Shown: one piece after another, positions 1 to 9,300 of the stretch
How positions within the stretch are numbered: the first letter of the stretch is position 1
Layout of the letters: each line of letters starts with the position of its first letter
Translations under genes and position numbers: made by a program
Assembly (NCBI RefSeq): GCF_033118175.1
Contig: NC_083704.1
Coordinates: forward strand, 53,966,501-54,030,500
Length of the DNA stretch: 64,000 nt
Origin: Dama dama
Lineage: Eukaryota > Chordata > Mammalia > Artiodactyla > Cervidae
Direction: 5' to 3'
Notes under the pieces: model-generated
Databases searched by the model: none
What the model saw: only the letters and a program-made list of their open reading frames with translations
Told to the model about the DNA's origin: nothing

Positions 1-1064
1 CTCAGTTTCTTTCTGCCTTTGGGGTTCCCCAGGAATGAGCAGCAGGAGGAGCTCTGGGCCAGGCTGGAAACAAACCGGATTCAAGCTGTGAGTGAGCCGC
101 CAAGAGTGTAGGAGCCACGGCGGATTTAGGACAGACTCTTGGAACAGGGCTTTCCCCCAGGTAGAAGTGGTCATGTTCCTGGGAGTCAAAAAACACCAGT
201 TTAGGGATGAGCAAGATGGTGGCAGAGGTCCTTGGGGTCCCTGCCCAGGTGGTCACCCATGTCTCACCCCCGTCCTCCCCTTCCTCCCCCCACTCCCCCT
301 TCCTCCCTGCTTCTTTCCTCCCCTCCTACCCCCTCCTCCCCTGCCCCTACTGCCCTATACCAGGCTTTCCTGCTCCAGCCAGGAGCTCTTGGGTCCTGGA
401 TGTTTTCTCAAGCTGCCCAGGCCTTTATTGCCAAGTCTATACAATGGTGGGGAGGACCCAGGGGTCTTCTTAGGTTCCTGCAGCATCAAGGTTCAGGAGT
501 TTGGTCTGGGCTGATGCCCAGGGGCTCAGGTCCTCCTCCTCAACCCCTTTCCACTGAGAACCATCAACCTCCCCGGAAACCCCAGGAACCCAGCCCAGAA
601 CCTTGCCCAGAGGCACTGCCCTGCGGAGTCTGGCCTCTGCCTGGCCCCTGTACTTTTTACCTATACATGCAGAAAAGTTTTGTGCCTGGGGACAGTTGAG
701 AGGAGGGGGGTGTGCTGAAGTCCTCACCCGCCCGCCCCCCCGCCCCCACACACTTCAGCCCTGAGGAGGCTGAGGCAGGCACTGGCTGGAGCCACTGTCA
801 GTATTGGCAGGGTGGACCCGTGAGTCCCCAGGCCAGGCTGTGGTTTTCCCAGGCGGGGCTGCTCCTCACTTCTGAGTCCAGGCTCCGCAGCATCCCGTAA
901 ATGCCAAATGGGGTAGGAGGTAGGTGTCCCTGGTATGGGGTCACCGAGGACAGGGGTCCTAGAGGTCTCCCATTCGTCAGCCTCAGCGTGTCCCTGTCCC
1001 AAGGACTGCTGGATTAGTTAGGGCCTCCTTCCCTGTCCATCTGATGCTGCTCCCTCTCTTGCAG
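1..1064 (+). other. C3orf18: C3orf18 intron (right part)
   Basis: This is intronic sequence upstream of the 26-nt exon, ending in a pyrimidine tract and the acceptor gcag at 1061-1064. It holds a C/T-rich tract at about 270-345. I see no exon for the transmembrane segment and no clear young repeat. Confidence 0.6.
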
Positions 1065-1090
1065 GTTTTGTACATCAGGAAGAAGAAGAG
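1065..1090 (+). CDS. C3orf18: C3orf18 coding exon, 26-nt microexon
   Basis: The exon lies between the acceptor ctcttgcag (to 1064) and the donor gtaact (from 1091). Read from its first base it gives VLYIRKKK plus two bases of the next codon; the first base of the following exon completes AGG (Arg). It encodes the basic juxtamembrane stretch directly after the transmembrane segment. At 26 nt it is a microexon and is not a multiple of three, so skipping it would shift the frame of the whole tail. The upstream exon end cannot be checked here. Confidence 0.8.
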
Positions 1091-1596
1091 GTAACTCCCC
1101 GGCCGCCCCCAAGACTGAAGCCCGTGGGCTATGCAGGGCTGGACTCCAGGGACGCGGGTGGGGAAGGAGAGTCCCCCCCTCATGAGGGTCCCTCTCCTGG
1201 TCAGGGAGTCAGGGTCCCCCCTGCCCACTCAGGATTGGGGGTGACCACTTTCCCTTGGGGAGGCCTGAGCCACCCTTGCTCTGCTGCCATTGACCCCCGG
1301 AGGCTGTGGACCGCACAAGCCCCTGGCTCACCAGTCCCCATGGCCCCCACGGATGACAGCTCTGTGACCCTTGGCCCCATCTGGTCCCAGGAGTGGGTAA
1401 CTCTCCCTCCCAGGCCACCCATCTGAGGGGCAGAGCCAGTACTGTATGCACAGAAATGTCTTTCACTGAATCCCGGGGAAAAAAATTTTAGGACCATAAA
1501 TAGGACTGTGTCAGTGGATCCGCAGGCAGGGCCTGGAGGGCTGGTGGGAGGGGAAGGGCCTGCCCGGCCCCCAGCAGTCTCTGCCCCCACCCCCAG
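1091..1596 (+). other. C3orf18: C3orf18 intron
   Basis: The intron starts gtaact and ends in a C-rich tract with cccccag. It is GC-rich and I see no recognisable interspersed repeat. Open frames on the minus strand across it and the next exon are chance frames. Confidence 0.75.
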
Positions 1597-1744
1597 GCTG
1601 GAGAAGCTGCGCCACCAGCTCATGCCTATGTACAACTTCGACCCCACGGAGGAGCAGGACGAACTGGAGCAGGAGCTGCTGGAGCACGGGCGGGACGCTG
1701 CCTCCGTGCAGGCCGCCGCCGCTGGGCAGGCCGCGCAGGGCAAG
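1597..1744 (+). CDS. C3orf18: C3orf18 coding exon, cytoplasmic tail
   Basis: This 148-nt exon completes the split Arg codon and then encodes 49 residues ending on a codon boundary (...QAAQGK), followed by donor gtgggc. The protein begins LEKLRHQLMPMYNFDP, then an acidic, probably helical stretch (EEQDELEQELLEHG), then an Ala/Gln-rich linker. The LRHQLMPMYNFDP and acidic segments are what identify the family. The Ala/Gln linker differs from the human sequence as I remember it, as expected for a low-constraint spacer. The role is unknown beyond a membrane-protein tail; no catalytic motif is visible. Confidence 0.9.
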
Positions 1745-2513
1745 GTGGGCGCCGGCCAGGCTCCTCCACCCAGCCCGCGGGCCACTCAAGGCTCTGCGCC
1801 CCCACCCTCCCTCCTTTCCCGGGCAGCTTCCTAACACCTGCCATGTGGTCAGGTGGCAGCTATATGGGCTTTGTCGGGTTGGATTAGAAACAGGAGACCT
1901 GGTCTCCCCCGACTGTGATGCCCGTTTGCATCCCTCCTAGCCTTGACCCCACAGATTGCTAAGGAATCTAGCCCCACAGAGGCAGCTTTGGGAGACTGGA
2001 CTCAGGAAGAGTGGAGGCTGGGAGTCGGAGACCCTCTGGTTTGGCTACCAGTTCTGTGTATCTGGATCAGGACTCACGCCCCCTTGGGATATTCAGAATA
2101 TTGGGCTGAGAATCTCTGTCCACCCACCTCTTGGGACGACTGACCATTTGACAGTTGTTTGCTGTGCACCTCTCTTGTGTCAGCCCCTGTGCTGCAGCTT
2201 TGGGGCTTGGGGTACAGAGGTGAGCCCCCTCTGCTGGGAGGAGGCGGTACATGCGTAATTAATCCTGGGACCCCAGGGAAAGTGCTGCCTTTGGCTGAGA
2301 AGGCAAGTCGAGCTGGGGATGGTTGTCAGGAGGAGTCATGGGAGGAATCACTTGAGTCAGGTCATATTTCTTGGCTGAGCTTATGGGAGTGCATTCCAGG
2401 CAGAAGGCATAGTGGGTGCCAAGTGCAACTAAGCAGCAGAGGGTGGAGGTGACTGGGTCAGAGAGGGCCTGGCCTCAGTCAAGGTCCCTGATGCCCTGAC
2501 TGTCTCTGTGCAG
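1745..2513 (+). other. C3orf18: C3orf18 last intron
   Basis: The donor is gtgggc at 1745 and the acceptor tctgtgcag ends at 2513. The part from about 2340 to 2440 resembles an old L2 fragment in minus orientation (an attccaggcagaaggca-like stretch). Nothing else is recognised. Confidence 0.7.
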
Positions 2514-2594
2514 ATCACGCTCCCCTCTCAGGGCCCAGTGCAGAGGCCCAGTCGGCTGGTGTTCACCGATGTGGCCAATGCCATCCATGCGTGA
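2514..2594 (+). CDS. C3orf18: C3orf18 terminal coding exon with stop
   Basis: The exon encodes 26 residues beginning ITLPSQGP and ending PSRLVFTDVANAIHA, with the stop TGA at 2592-2594. The previous exon ends on a codon boundary, so this one starts in phase 0. The last 15 residues are the hallmark C-terminus of the family as I remember it and look strongly conserved, which suggests a functional tail, possibly a binding peptide (inference). The frame is uninterrupted across all three exons, so this looks like an intact gene and not a retrocopy. Confidence 0.9.
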   Translation: MTLPSQGPVQRPSRLVFTDVANAIHA

Positions 2595-3409
2595 GTAGCC
2601 CGGGGATGGGCCTGGACCTCTGATGAAGACATCCGCTGCAGTGCCCAGAGCCACCCACTCCAAGATCACTAAGACCGACTCTCAGGACCTGCCCTGCCGA
2701 GGCCCCAGCTGTTCTGAGGACCCAGCTGCTGACTCTCCAGGCTCTAAAAGACGCCTCCCCACTGCCCCCCGGCCAGGAGGCGGTCTGTCCATATGACAGG
2801 GATCCATGAGGTCTTCCAGCCACCCCTCCCCGTTGGCCGGCTATGGGCTGGGCCCAAGCTCGGAGGAGAGCTGAGGGGGAGGGGAGGCGGGGGAGCAGGT
2901 GCGGAGGGATGCGGGGCCAGACCCACAGCGAGGCCTCCTGCATGCACATCACCGTGCCCACTTGCAGACACGCGCCTGAGCCAGCACAGGGGGCAGGATG
3001 GAGACCCCCGCATTGGCTCCACCCTCCCACCGACCCACACCCCAAGGCGTGTAGAGGAACATCAAGCAGGCCACCCCCTCTCTGCCATCAGTGTCAGGGA
3101 CTGGCGGGGGGGGGGAAGTCGAGCCAAGGGTCCAGTGCCCACCGCGTCTCTTCACTGGGCTCTACAAACCAGTAACCAGCTTCGGGAACAGCCCCCCTGT
3201 CTTTGTGTTTATTGGGGAACCAGGGTTGGGGGAGAGGCTAGTGGTTTGGGGGCAGTGGTCTCGGGCTGTGAGATCTGACTGCCTGAAACAGGGTGGGGAT
3301 GGCCCCTTGCGGAACAGAAGAGACCTAGTCTGGGTTCTGATCACCTTTGGTCTGCCCACCCCCTGCCCCGCAGGAATTCTGCCAGTCTGGGGCATCTGGG
3401 TCAAGCCAG

Positions 3410-3540
3410 ACCCCGAGAGCCGGGCGCGGCTCCGCAGGGCACGCATGCGCACATGAGCATGCCGGCGCACCCTTGTGCCCAGCCTCGCCGCCGCTGTCCT
3501 CCGCTGGTTGGAGCGGACGAAAAGGCGGCAGGTACGAACC
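3410..3540. promoter_or_regulatory. CpG-rich cluster with NRF1-like site
   Basis: CpG dinucleotides are dense here compared with the flanks. The stretch holds an ACGCATGCGCA-type motif near 3440 (matching the NRF1 consensus) and ends in a donor-like gcag|gtacga at about 3530. It could be a weak promoter with a short first exon, or just a CpG-rich part of the UTR. Confidence 0.3.
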
Positions 3541-3599
3541 CTCTGTTGGGCAAATACCACCCTCAGGATGTGAGGGCCTAAGAGGCCTTCGTGGGGAAG

Positions 3600-3770
3600 G
3601 TTCTGGATTTATTTCCTCAGCTGGATGCTATAAATACGTTAGCATTGGAGCCAACTGGGGGGCTGCGGGTAATTTGGGATGCGCAGAAACTGTAATTTAA
3701 CTCACAGCATCTCCATGTGAGAGCATTAAAGATGTAATTAAGACGTTTACACAAAGAGAGTGTGAGCCTG
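3600..3770. promoter_or_regulatory. AT-rich conserved-looking element
   Basis: An abruptly AT-rich stretch with TAATTTG, GTAATTTAA and GTAATTAAG motifs sits in GC-rich surroundings. This composition is typical of conserved non-coding or regulatory DNA; no match to a repeat family is recognised. Confidence 0.25.
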
Positions 3771-4884
3771 TGACACTGAGGATATGAAACCCCAGCGCGG
3801 GTTGGGGTGGGGGGGCTGCGGGGTGAGGGACTGGGGAGGGAGGGTGTCACTTGGATCCCAGCCTTGAGGAGGCAGCCCGGCTGTCTTTCCTTGATCTATC
3901 CAATGACATGCCTCTAGTGTTGAGTTCAAGGCTGTTCCGGGGGCTTGAACCTCAACTGTGGAACGGCGTCACCATGCCTGCTATCCCCTTGATTGGAGAG
4001 CCAAGTGGACAGGAACTATGGGACCAGAGGAGGGAGGGGGCTTGAGACCCATAGAACCTGTGTCTGAAACACAAAAGAGAAAAAAAAAATAATGTGTTTT
4101 TTCCCAGAGCACAGGGTTGCAGTGGTGGGTGGGTGGGAACACACCTGCAGGGCTCAGAAGGGTTTGGAGGGTTTGGTCACAGGGGTGACCAAATGCCCTG
4201 GTTTTCTCAGGACTGCACAGCTTTAGCATTGAAAAATCTCAAACCAGGACTTTAAGTGACGTCCAGACCCTCCGCTAAAGAACGGAGCCTGCAGGCTGGC
4301 ATAAGTGGAAACAAGGAGGGGTGAACCCCAGTCCCAGGGTGGAGGGCTGGGCTGGAGGCGGGGACTCCTGGACAAGGCCCTGGGTGAGAGTGGGGACCTC
4401 AAACACCCCATGGGCCTCCCACACTGGGGTTGGACCGCCGGGCCTCTCCTTCCCTCAGCAGACTGGCAGAGGATTCCTGAGGGTGAGGGGAGGGGTGTGT
4501 GGGCTATGCATCCCCAACTAGTTGGATAGCACCTCAGCCTGAGAAGGTGGGAGCCGCAGAAGACCAAGGTCTGAGGGACCCTAAAATGGTGCCTGTGGAG
4601 TAAAGTGGGCCCCCAGTGGGCCCAGGATGGGGGCTCCAGGAGGAACCCACCACCATTCTCTCCCCCTGCCTGCCCCAGGCCCTGGTCCTGGCGGGTGGGT
4701 CTGGTGAGGTGATGGACACAGGGCCAGTTTCTGGGGATGACAAGAGCCACTTCCTTCTCTTTTGTCCCCTCACAGTCACCCCCTCTTCCCTTCCACCCAC
4801 CTTCTGATTTCTAGCTCTTTCTCAGTCCTGGAGGAAAACCAAATTCCCCCCAGAGTTCCCAGGCCTTCCACAGAGCATGGCCTC

Positions 4885-4930
4885 AATAAACATTGGGATA
4901 AAAGGCTCCTGGTGATGTGTCCTTGTGCCC
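4885..4930 (+). terminator. C3orf18: Candidate poly(A) signal for C3orf18
   Basis: AATAAA at 4885-4890 is followed within 25-40 nt by a GT-rich stretch (ggtgatgtgtccttgtg), the usual layout of a cleavage site, with cleavage expected at about 4905-4910. Caution: TCAATAAACATT also resembles the 3' tail of L2 elements, so the signal may be repeat-derived. Further AATAAA copies lie at about 6244 and 6281. Confidence 0.4.
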
Positions 4931-6717
4931 ATGGGCTAACGGGTTGACCAGAACTCTCCTTACCACCCTCAGCCATGCAGACAGGGTGACGTTCTTGCTC
5001 CTGTGGTGACTGTTACAAAGGGGCCCTTGGGAGCTGCTCCCTGGCCCCCCACCCTTGCATACACATAGTATGTGAAACCTCCCCTTGGGCAGTGACCAGG
5101 GCTGCAGGCAGGGGCTGCAGGCAGAAGCCGCGGCAGTTTGCGGTGGGTGGTACCAGGGTGGACGTGGACCGATGCCTTCAGAGGAGGCCATCTTGTTTAA
5201 TCAAGTGAAATGTCACCTTCGAGTCAAAGTGAATACAGTAATCCTGTTGCCTGGCTGCTGGCAGATGCCAGGGACGCCTTCAGAATATAGAGGAATGTTG
5301 TGGGGGTGAGCCCAGAAACTCCTGTAGAGCAGTCTGACCTTGCAATGGATTCCTTCCAGAAACATCACTGAGCTCCACCCTTTGGGGGTGGGGGCAGAGC
5401 AGCACCAGCCCAGTCTCTGCGATGCCGTCTGAGATGGGAGGGAACAGATGTCGAACAGGAAGAAAGGATGAGTGTGTGTGTTGGTGTGTTTGACGCGTAT
5501 CCACACACACTCTAGGTCTGTATCTCTACATCTACATCTACGTGAAAAAGAAGGCGGGAGGAGGGTCCGGTGTGCCTGGGGCTGTTCAGAGGCTGACAGC
5601 ACATACTGCCAACCCTGTCCTGTCCAGCTGCACCCCGCAGCAGCCTCGGGGTGCAGGGCCTCAGCTGAGTGAGGGAACCCCAGGAGCCACTGTCCTGGCC
5701 TCTGAGGGCTCAGGACGGGGGGGCAACTATAGCCACGGGCATCCGTGGTCATACAGAGGACTCTCCTGAAAGGCCAGAGATGCTGAGTGGTGAGCGAGAA
5801 GTGTGTGAGTCCCAGGTGCAGGGAAAGGAGGGGGAGGGGCGCAGGAGGACCCCTTGGAGGGGGGATGGTGCTGAATGCCATCCCACACTGGGCCTGGGTC
5901 TGCCCTTGGCACCACCCCCACCCCACCTGAGAGCTCCTTGGCAGTGGTCCCCACCGCCCACCCGTTACCCCGGGGGCTTTGATTCTATGAGTGGAAGATC
6001 AGGTGCCTGTGCTCACAGTAGGGGGGAGAGCCCTCCCCAATACCTCCAGGAGCTAGAGGATGGGCTGCAAGCATGCGGGGTGGGGGACAAGGAGTTGAGG
6101 GGGTCTCCTCTCTCCCAGGCCCCAAGGGGGTGGGGGATGGAGCAGAGTGGGTCGGTGGGGCTGAGAGCTATCTGGGAATGGGGATTCCTTTCCCAGCCCC
6201 CCCGGACCAGGGAATGCGATCCATGTCAGAGACCCAGTACAAAATAAAAAGCTTTTAAAAATCTATAGAAAACAGCAAATAAAATAATGTGTGGCCTATT
6301 GAACTCCTGCCACGTGCCAGGTAGGTGGACAAGCTCACGGAGGAAGGGCCAAGTCAGGGTTCCCCACTGCCTTTCACAGGACCACGGCCACAAAGGGCCT
6401 TGGCAATGGGCCTTGGGCCACCTCAAGGGCCAGAATCTGGTCCCAGCAACTGTCACCTTTGATTGGCTTGATCTCAGCACCATCTCACTTTATTCCCAGT
6501 GCCCTTGTGGGGGGTATTCTGTCACTCATCTTACAAGGGAAGAGATCCAGCCCCCAGAGACTGAGAGCCAGGGGACTGGCTCTTCCTCTACACTGTTTGA
6601 AAAAGGAGTTGCAGGCAAGACCAAGAAACAGGAGGGTGCTGCTGCCTGAAGGGGCACCCAGCGGGCATTGCCCACTTAGCCACACGAGCTGCTTTCCAGC
6701 ATCAAATGCTGTCCTGT
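4911..6717. other. Intergenic, single-copy, no gene seen
   Basis: This is GC-rich sequence without recognisable exons. An AT-rich patch at 6238-6300 has two AATAAA hexamers followed by a TGTG stretch and could end a longer 3' UTR isoform. Several open frames of 60-240 codons lack any recognisable protein. Confidence 0.4.
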
Positions 6718-6732
6718 GCTGCCACCTTCTGG
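6718..6732 (-). promoter_or_regulatory. CTCF-like motif
   Basis: GCTGCCACCTTCTGG on the + strand reads CCAGAAGGTGGCAGC on the minus strand, a close match to the CTCF core (CCASYAGRKGGCRS). Binding is inferred. Confidence 0.4.
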
Positions 6733-7369
6733 CACCTCCTAAGCACTGCAAGTGGCCTTCGTGCCCTGTCTCGCTCCATCCTCGGACCCCCTCCCCGAGT
6801 CATGGAGAGCAACCTTCACGCCGCGGGTCCTGACCTGGGGGCTCATCTGGCAGGAGTAGGGAGAGATGAGTGGGAACCTGGGGTTCAAAATGTCAGAAGC
6901 CATTCACTCGGGCGCTGATATTACACTTGCACCAACTAACGTGAGTTCTCCCCGCCCCCCCCCTCCCCCCACCTCAAATCTGTGCCCTGGGTGCTTCAGC
7001 CTACTATGCAGACCCCTCTTGGTCAGGGCCCAGGGGACAGACCCTGAACCCCTGCCCCACCACCGCTCCCAGGCCTGCAGGCTGGAGGCCCAGCGAGGGG
7101 AGTGTGGGCCCCTCCCTGGCAGAGCTCGCTGAGATGCTCTTTACCCTGAGGAGGCTGAGAACCGCAGATTATGAGGGACTTAAGGGACTTAGCAACAACT
7201 TCATAACAGTTCAATAAGGTGACAGACACTCTGAAGCCTCGGATGAAGGCAGGAGGGAGGCAGGATTCCTGCCTTAAATCCCTGCGGGTGGCAAGGCCTG
7301 TGTGAGAACCTTCTGCAGATTTGCGGATAATACCAGAGCCCGTTTAACCCCTCAGCAGCCCCAGAGCAT

Positions 7370-7470
7370 GGACACCAGGCATGCCCTCATATCACAAATG
7401 GGGAAACTGAGGCACACAGCAGCAGGGGAAGTCGGCAGCAGCAGGGCCAGGTGGGTTACCCTCAGAGCTC
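7370..7470 (-). repeat. MIR-like SINE fragment
   Basis: The stretch around acaaatggggaaactgaggca is the typical core of an old MIR element in antisense orientation. Confidence 0.5.
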
Positions 7471-7778
7471 ACACCCAAGATCTCCCCACCAAAAAAAGTA
7501 AGAATGTTCTCTGTAGACAGAGCTGTCCCTTCCTCTCACCACTCATTTGTTCTCTTCAAGCATCCCCAGCTCCTGCACACCAGGACCTCTGCTGGACGCT
7601 GGGGCTGAGGGGCACCCACAGGGAGCTGGCCTCCTAAGAGTCCCACCCAGGGTGACAGCCAGGACGGTGAGGCTGACAGCAACTACTCACCCCTCTCTGG
7701 GAAGTGATAAGAGAAGCAGGTGAGGTGACGGGAATTCAGAGGAGGAGACACCACTTCTGACTAGGGGCAAGGTGAGGC

Positions 7779-8334
7779 TTTCTTAAAGTTTTGATTGGCA
7801 TTCAGTTGCTTTACAGTGTTGCATTTCTGCAGTACAGCAAAGTAAATAACTATACATATGTGTGTATATATCTCGGCTTCCCACGTGGTACTAGTGATAA
7901 AGATCCTCCTGCCAATGCAGGAGACGTAAGAGACACGGGTTTGACGCCTCGGTCAGGAAGATCCCCTGGAGGAGGGCAGGGCAACCCACTCCAGTATTCT
8001 TGCCTGGAGAATCCCCTGGACAGAGGAGCCTGGTGGGCTACAGTCCATAGGGTTGCAAAGAGTCAGACACGGCTGAAGCGACTTAGCAGAGCATAGCACA
8101 TACATATATCTCCTCTTTTTTGGATTTCCTTCCCATTTAGGTTACCACAGAGCCCTGAGTAGGGTTCCCTGAGCTATACAATAGGTTCTCATAACTATTT
8201 TACACATAGTATCAATAGTGTGTATATGTCTATCCCAGTCTCCCAATTCATCCTCTTCCTCCTCTCCCCCTTGGTGTCCACGCATTTGTTCTCTATGCCT
8301 GTATCTCTCTTCTTTGCAAAAAAAAAAAAAAAAA
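7779..8334 (-). repeat. L1 3' end (3' UTR), interrupted by a SINE
   Basis: Read on the minus strand, 8317 down to 8104 and then 7874 down to 7779 match the 3' end of artiodactyl L1 elements as I remember it (ggaaatccaaaaaagagg, then ctttgctgtactgcag, then gcaacactgtaaagcaactg). The degenerate A-rich tail is at 7779-7795. A Bov-tA SINE interrupts it at 7875-8103. The L1 5' end joins a 17-base A-run (T-run in sense) and then a U6 retrocopy, so the whole looks like one U6-L1 chimeric insertion. Confidence 0.6.
7875..8103 (+). repeat. Bov-tA type SINE
   Basis: It starts ggcttccc, carries the tRNA-like B-box region, then the BovB-derived part (cactccagtattcttgcctgg) and ends near gaagcgacttagcag. 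Flanking 9-nt target-site copies atatatctc lie at 7866-7874 and 8104-8112. It is inserted into the L1 3' end. Confidence 0.85.
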
Positions 8335-8454
8335 TACGGAATGCTTCATAAATTTTGGTGTCATCTTCACCAAGGGCCAAGCTAATCTCTGTACTGAGAA
8401 GACACATTTCAACAAGTATATCAATTTTAGTATATGAGTTTCCAAAGTGAGCAC
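8331..8454 (-). pseudogene. U6 snRNA retropseudogene
   Basis: On the minus strand the sequence follows U6 snRNA from its 5' end (gtgctcact..., catatactaaaattg) through an acagaga box and attagc...ggccc to the 3' end (gaagcattccgtatttt). It has many substitutions, and about 20 extra bases lie just before the acagaga box, so it is not a functional spliceosomal RNA gene. No U6 promoter elements (TATA at -30, PSE) are apparent upstream on the minus strand. Its 3' T-run leads directly into L1 sequence. Confidence 0.8.
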
Positions 8455-8465
8455 CAAGGCAAAGC

Positions 8466-9160
8466 TGTCCTTGTGCTGGGTTTGGATACCAGGCGACAAT
8501 GGTGGCGACCTGCCCAAACCTCAGTGGGTGAGTGGACCAGTCTCCCTTGGCCGGGTAAGGCAAGATGACTGTTTGGAGCCCTTCCCAATGTGACCAGCAG
8601 GTGGCACTGCAGACCCAGATTAGGGGCCTGGTTTGTGGGGCCAGTTTGGGGAGCGCTCTCCCTGAAGCTCTGCTTGAAGGTCCTTTTTGCAGGAGTCTGG
8701 GAGTCTGGGTGGCTGGTGCACCGAAGCTGTCTGCTTCCTCCCTGCCAGGAGCAGGCCTGAACTGGGTCTGGGTCAGGGAGAATGTCTACTGGCCCCTGTG
8801 TCCTGAGCCTCCCAAATGGAGCCTGGTACCTTCTAGGTGCTCAGGGCTATTCATTGAATGCAGGATTGATAAGTGGTTTCTTGCCGCAAGAGAATTAAAT
8901 TAGTTCATACAGAAAAAGCATGTGCAGAGTCTTCAAGAGATGTATGCAGTTATTTGTACTCTTACTGTGGATGGTCCCCACCGTTTTTGGAAGCTGTGGG
9001 CCCTGCCCTGGTGTCTAGACAGCTTCTCCCAGCAGGGGATAAAGACTGAACCCCAAGGGTTCACCATTCAAGGGAGCTGTCCTGTGGGCACTTGGAGACA
9101 GGAGGGGTCTGTGCCAAGCCCTGAAGGTGCCACAGGGACTGGGGCCCCCGACTTCACCGG
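8466..9160. other. Intergenic, no gene seen
   Basis: Apart from the CTCF-like motif at 8594-8608, I see no recognisable feature here. Confidence 0.4.
8594..8608 (+). promoter_or_regulatory. CTCF-like motif
   Basis: CCAGCAGGTGGCACT is a close match to the canonical CTCF core CCAGCAGGGGGCGCT. It points away from the minus-strand motif at 6718. Confidence 0.5.
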
Positions 9161-9170
9161 GCAGCTTCCA

Positions 9171-9290
9171 GGTGTATGCATGCGTTCTCAGTCGTGTCTG
9201 ACTCTCTGCGATCCCACGGACTATGACCTGCCAGACTCCTCTGTCCTTGGAATTTTTTGGCCAGGAATACTGGAGTGGGTTGCCATTTCT
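9171..9290 (-). repeat. 5'-truncated Bov-A type SINE
   Basis: The antisense BovB-derived part (gtgtctgactctctgcgatcc, then gaatactggagtgggttgcc) ends abruptly at ccatttct. Perfect 10-nt copies gcagcttcca flank it at 9161-9170 and 9291-9300, showing that the truncation happened during insertion. Confidence 0.8.
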
Positions 9291-9300
9291 GCAGCTTCCA

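Larger units (their letters stand above)
1..4910 (+). other. C3orf18: C3orf18 orthologue, 3' part of gene (partial at left edge)
   Basis: Three exons with consensus splice sites join into one open frame of 84 codons plus stop. I recognise it as the C-terminal half of C3orf18, a small, poorly characterised single-pass membrane protein (about 160 residues in human, from memory). The exons are 1065-1090, 1597-1744 and 2514-2594. The extracellular N-terminus and the transmembrane segment must be encoded left of the window, because no matching sequence is seen in 1-1064. The window starts at the membrane-proximal VLYIRKKKR stretch, a typical positively charged stop-transfer flank, so the visible part is the presumed cytoplasmic tail. 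The right end is set by a candidate poly(A) site and is less certain than the exons. CACNA2D2 follows about 45 kb downstream on the same strand, as in human. Confidence 0.85.
2595..4910 (+). other. C3orf18: Probable C3orf18 3' UTR
   Basis: This is the stretch between the stop codon and the first good poly(A) signal. It contains no continuing frame and no young repeats. It includes a CpG-rich cluster (3410-3540), an AT-rich conserved-looking stretch (3600-3770) with an ATTAAA at 3725-3730, and a short A-run near 4080. If ATTAAA at 3725 is used, the UTR would be shorter. The end is inferred, not proven. Confidence 0.45.

Noticed and set aside
7875..8103. tRNA-like sequence
   Set aside because: It is the tRNA-derived head of a SINE, as in the other Bov-tA and CHR copies; not a tRNA gene.
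8331..8454. Functional U6 snRNA gene
   Set aside because: Many substitutions, an internal insertion, no U6 promoter seen upstream and fusion to L1 all mark it as a retrocopy.
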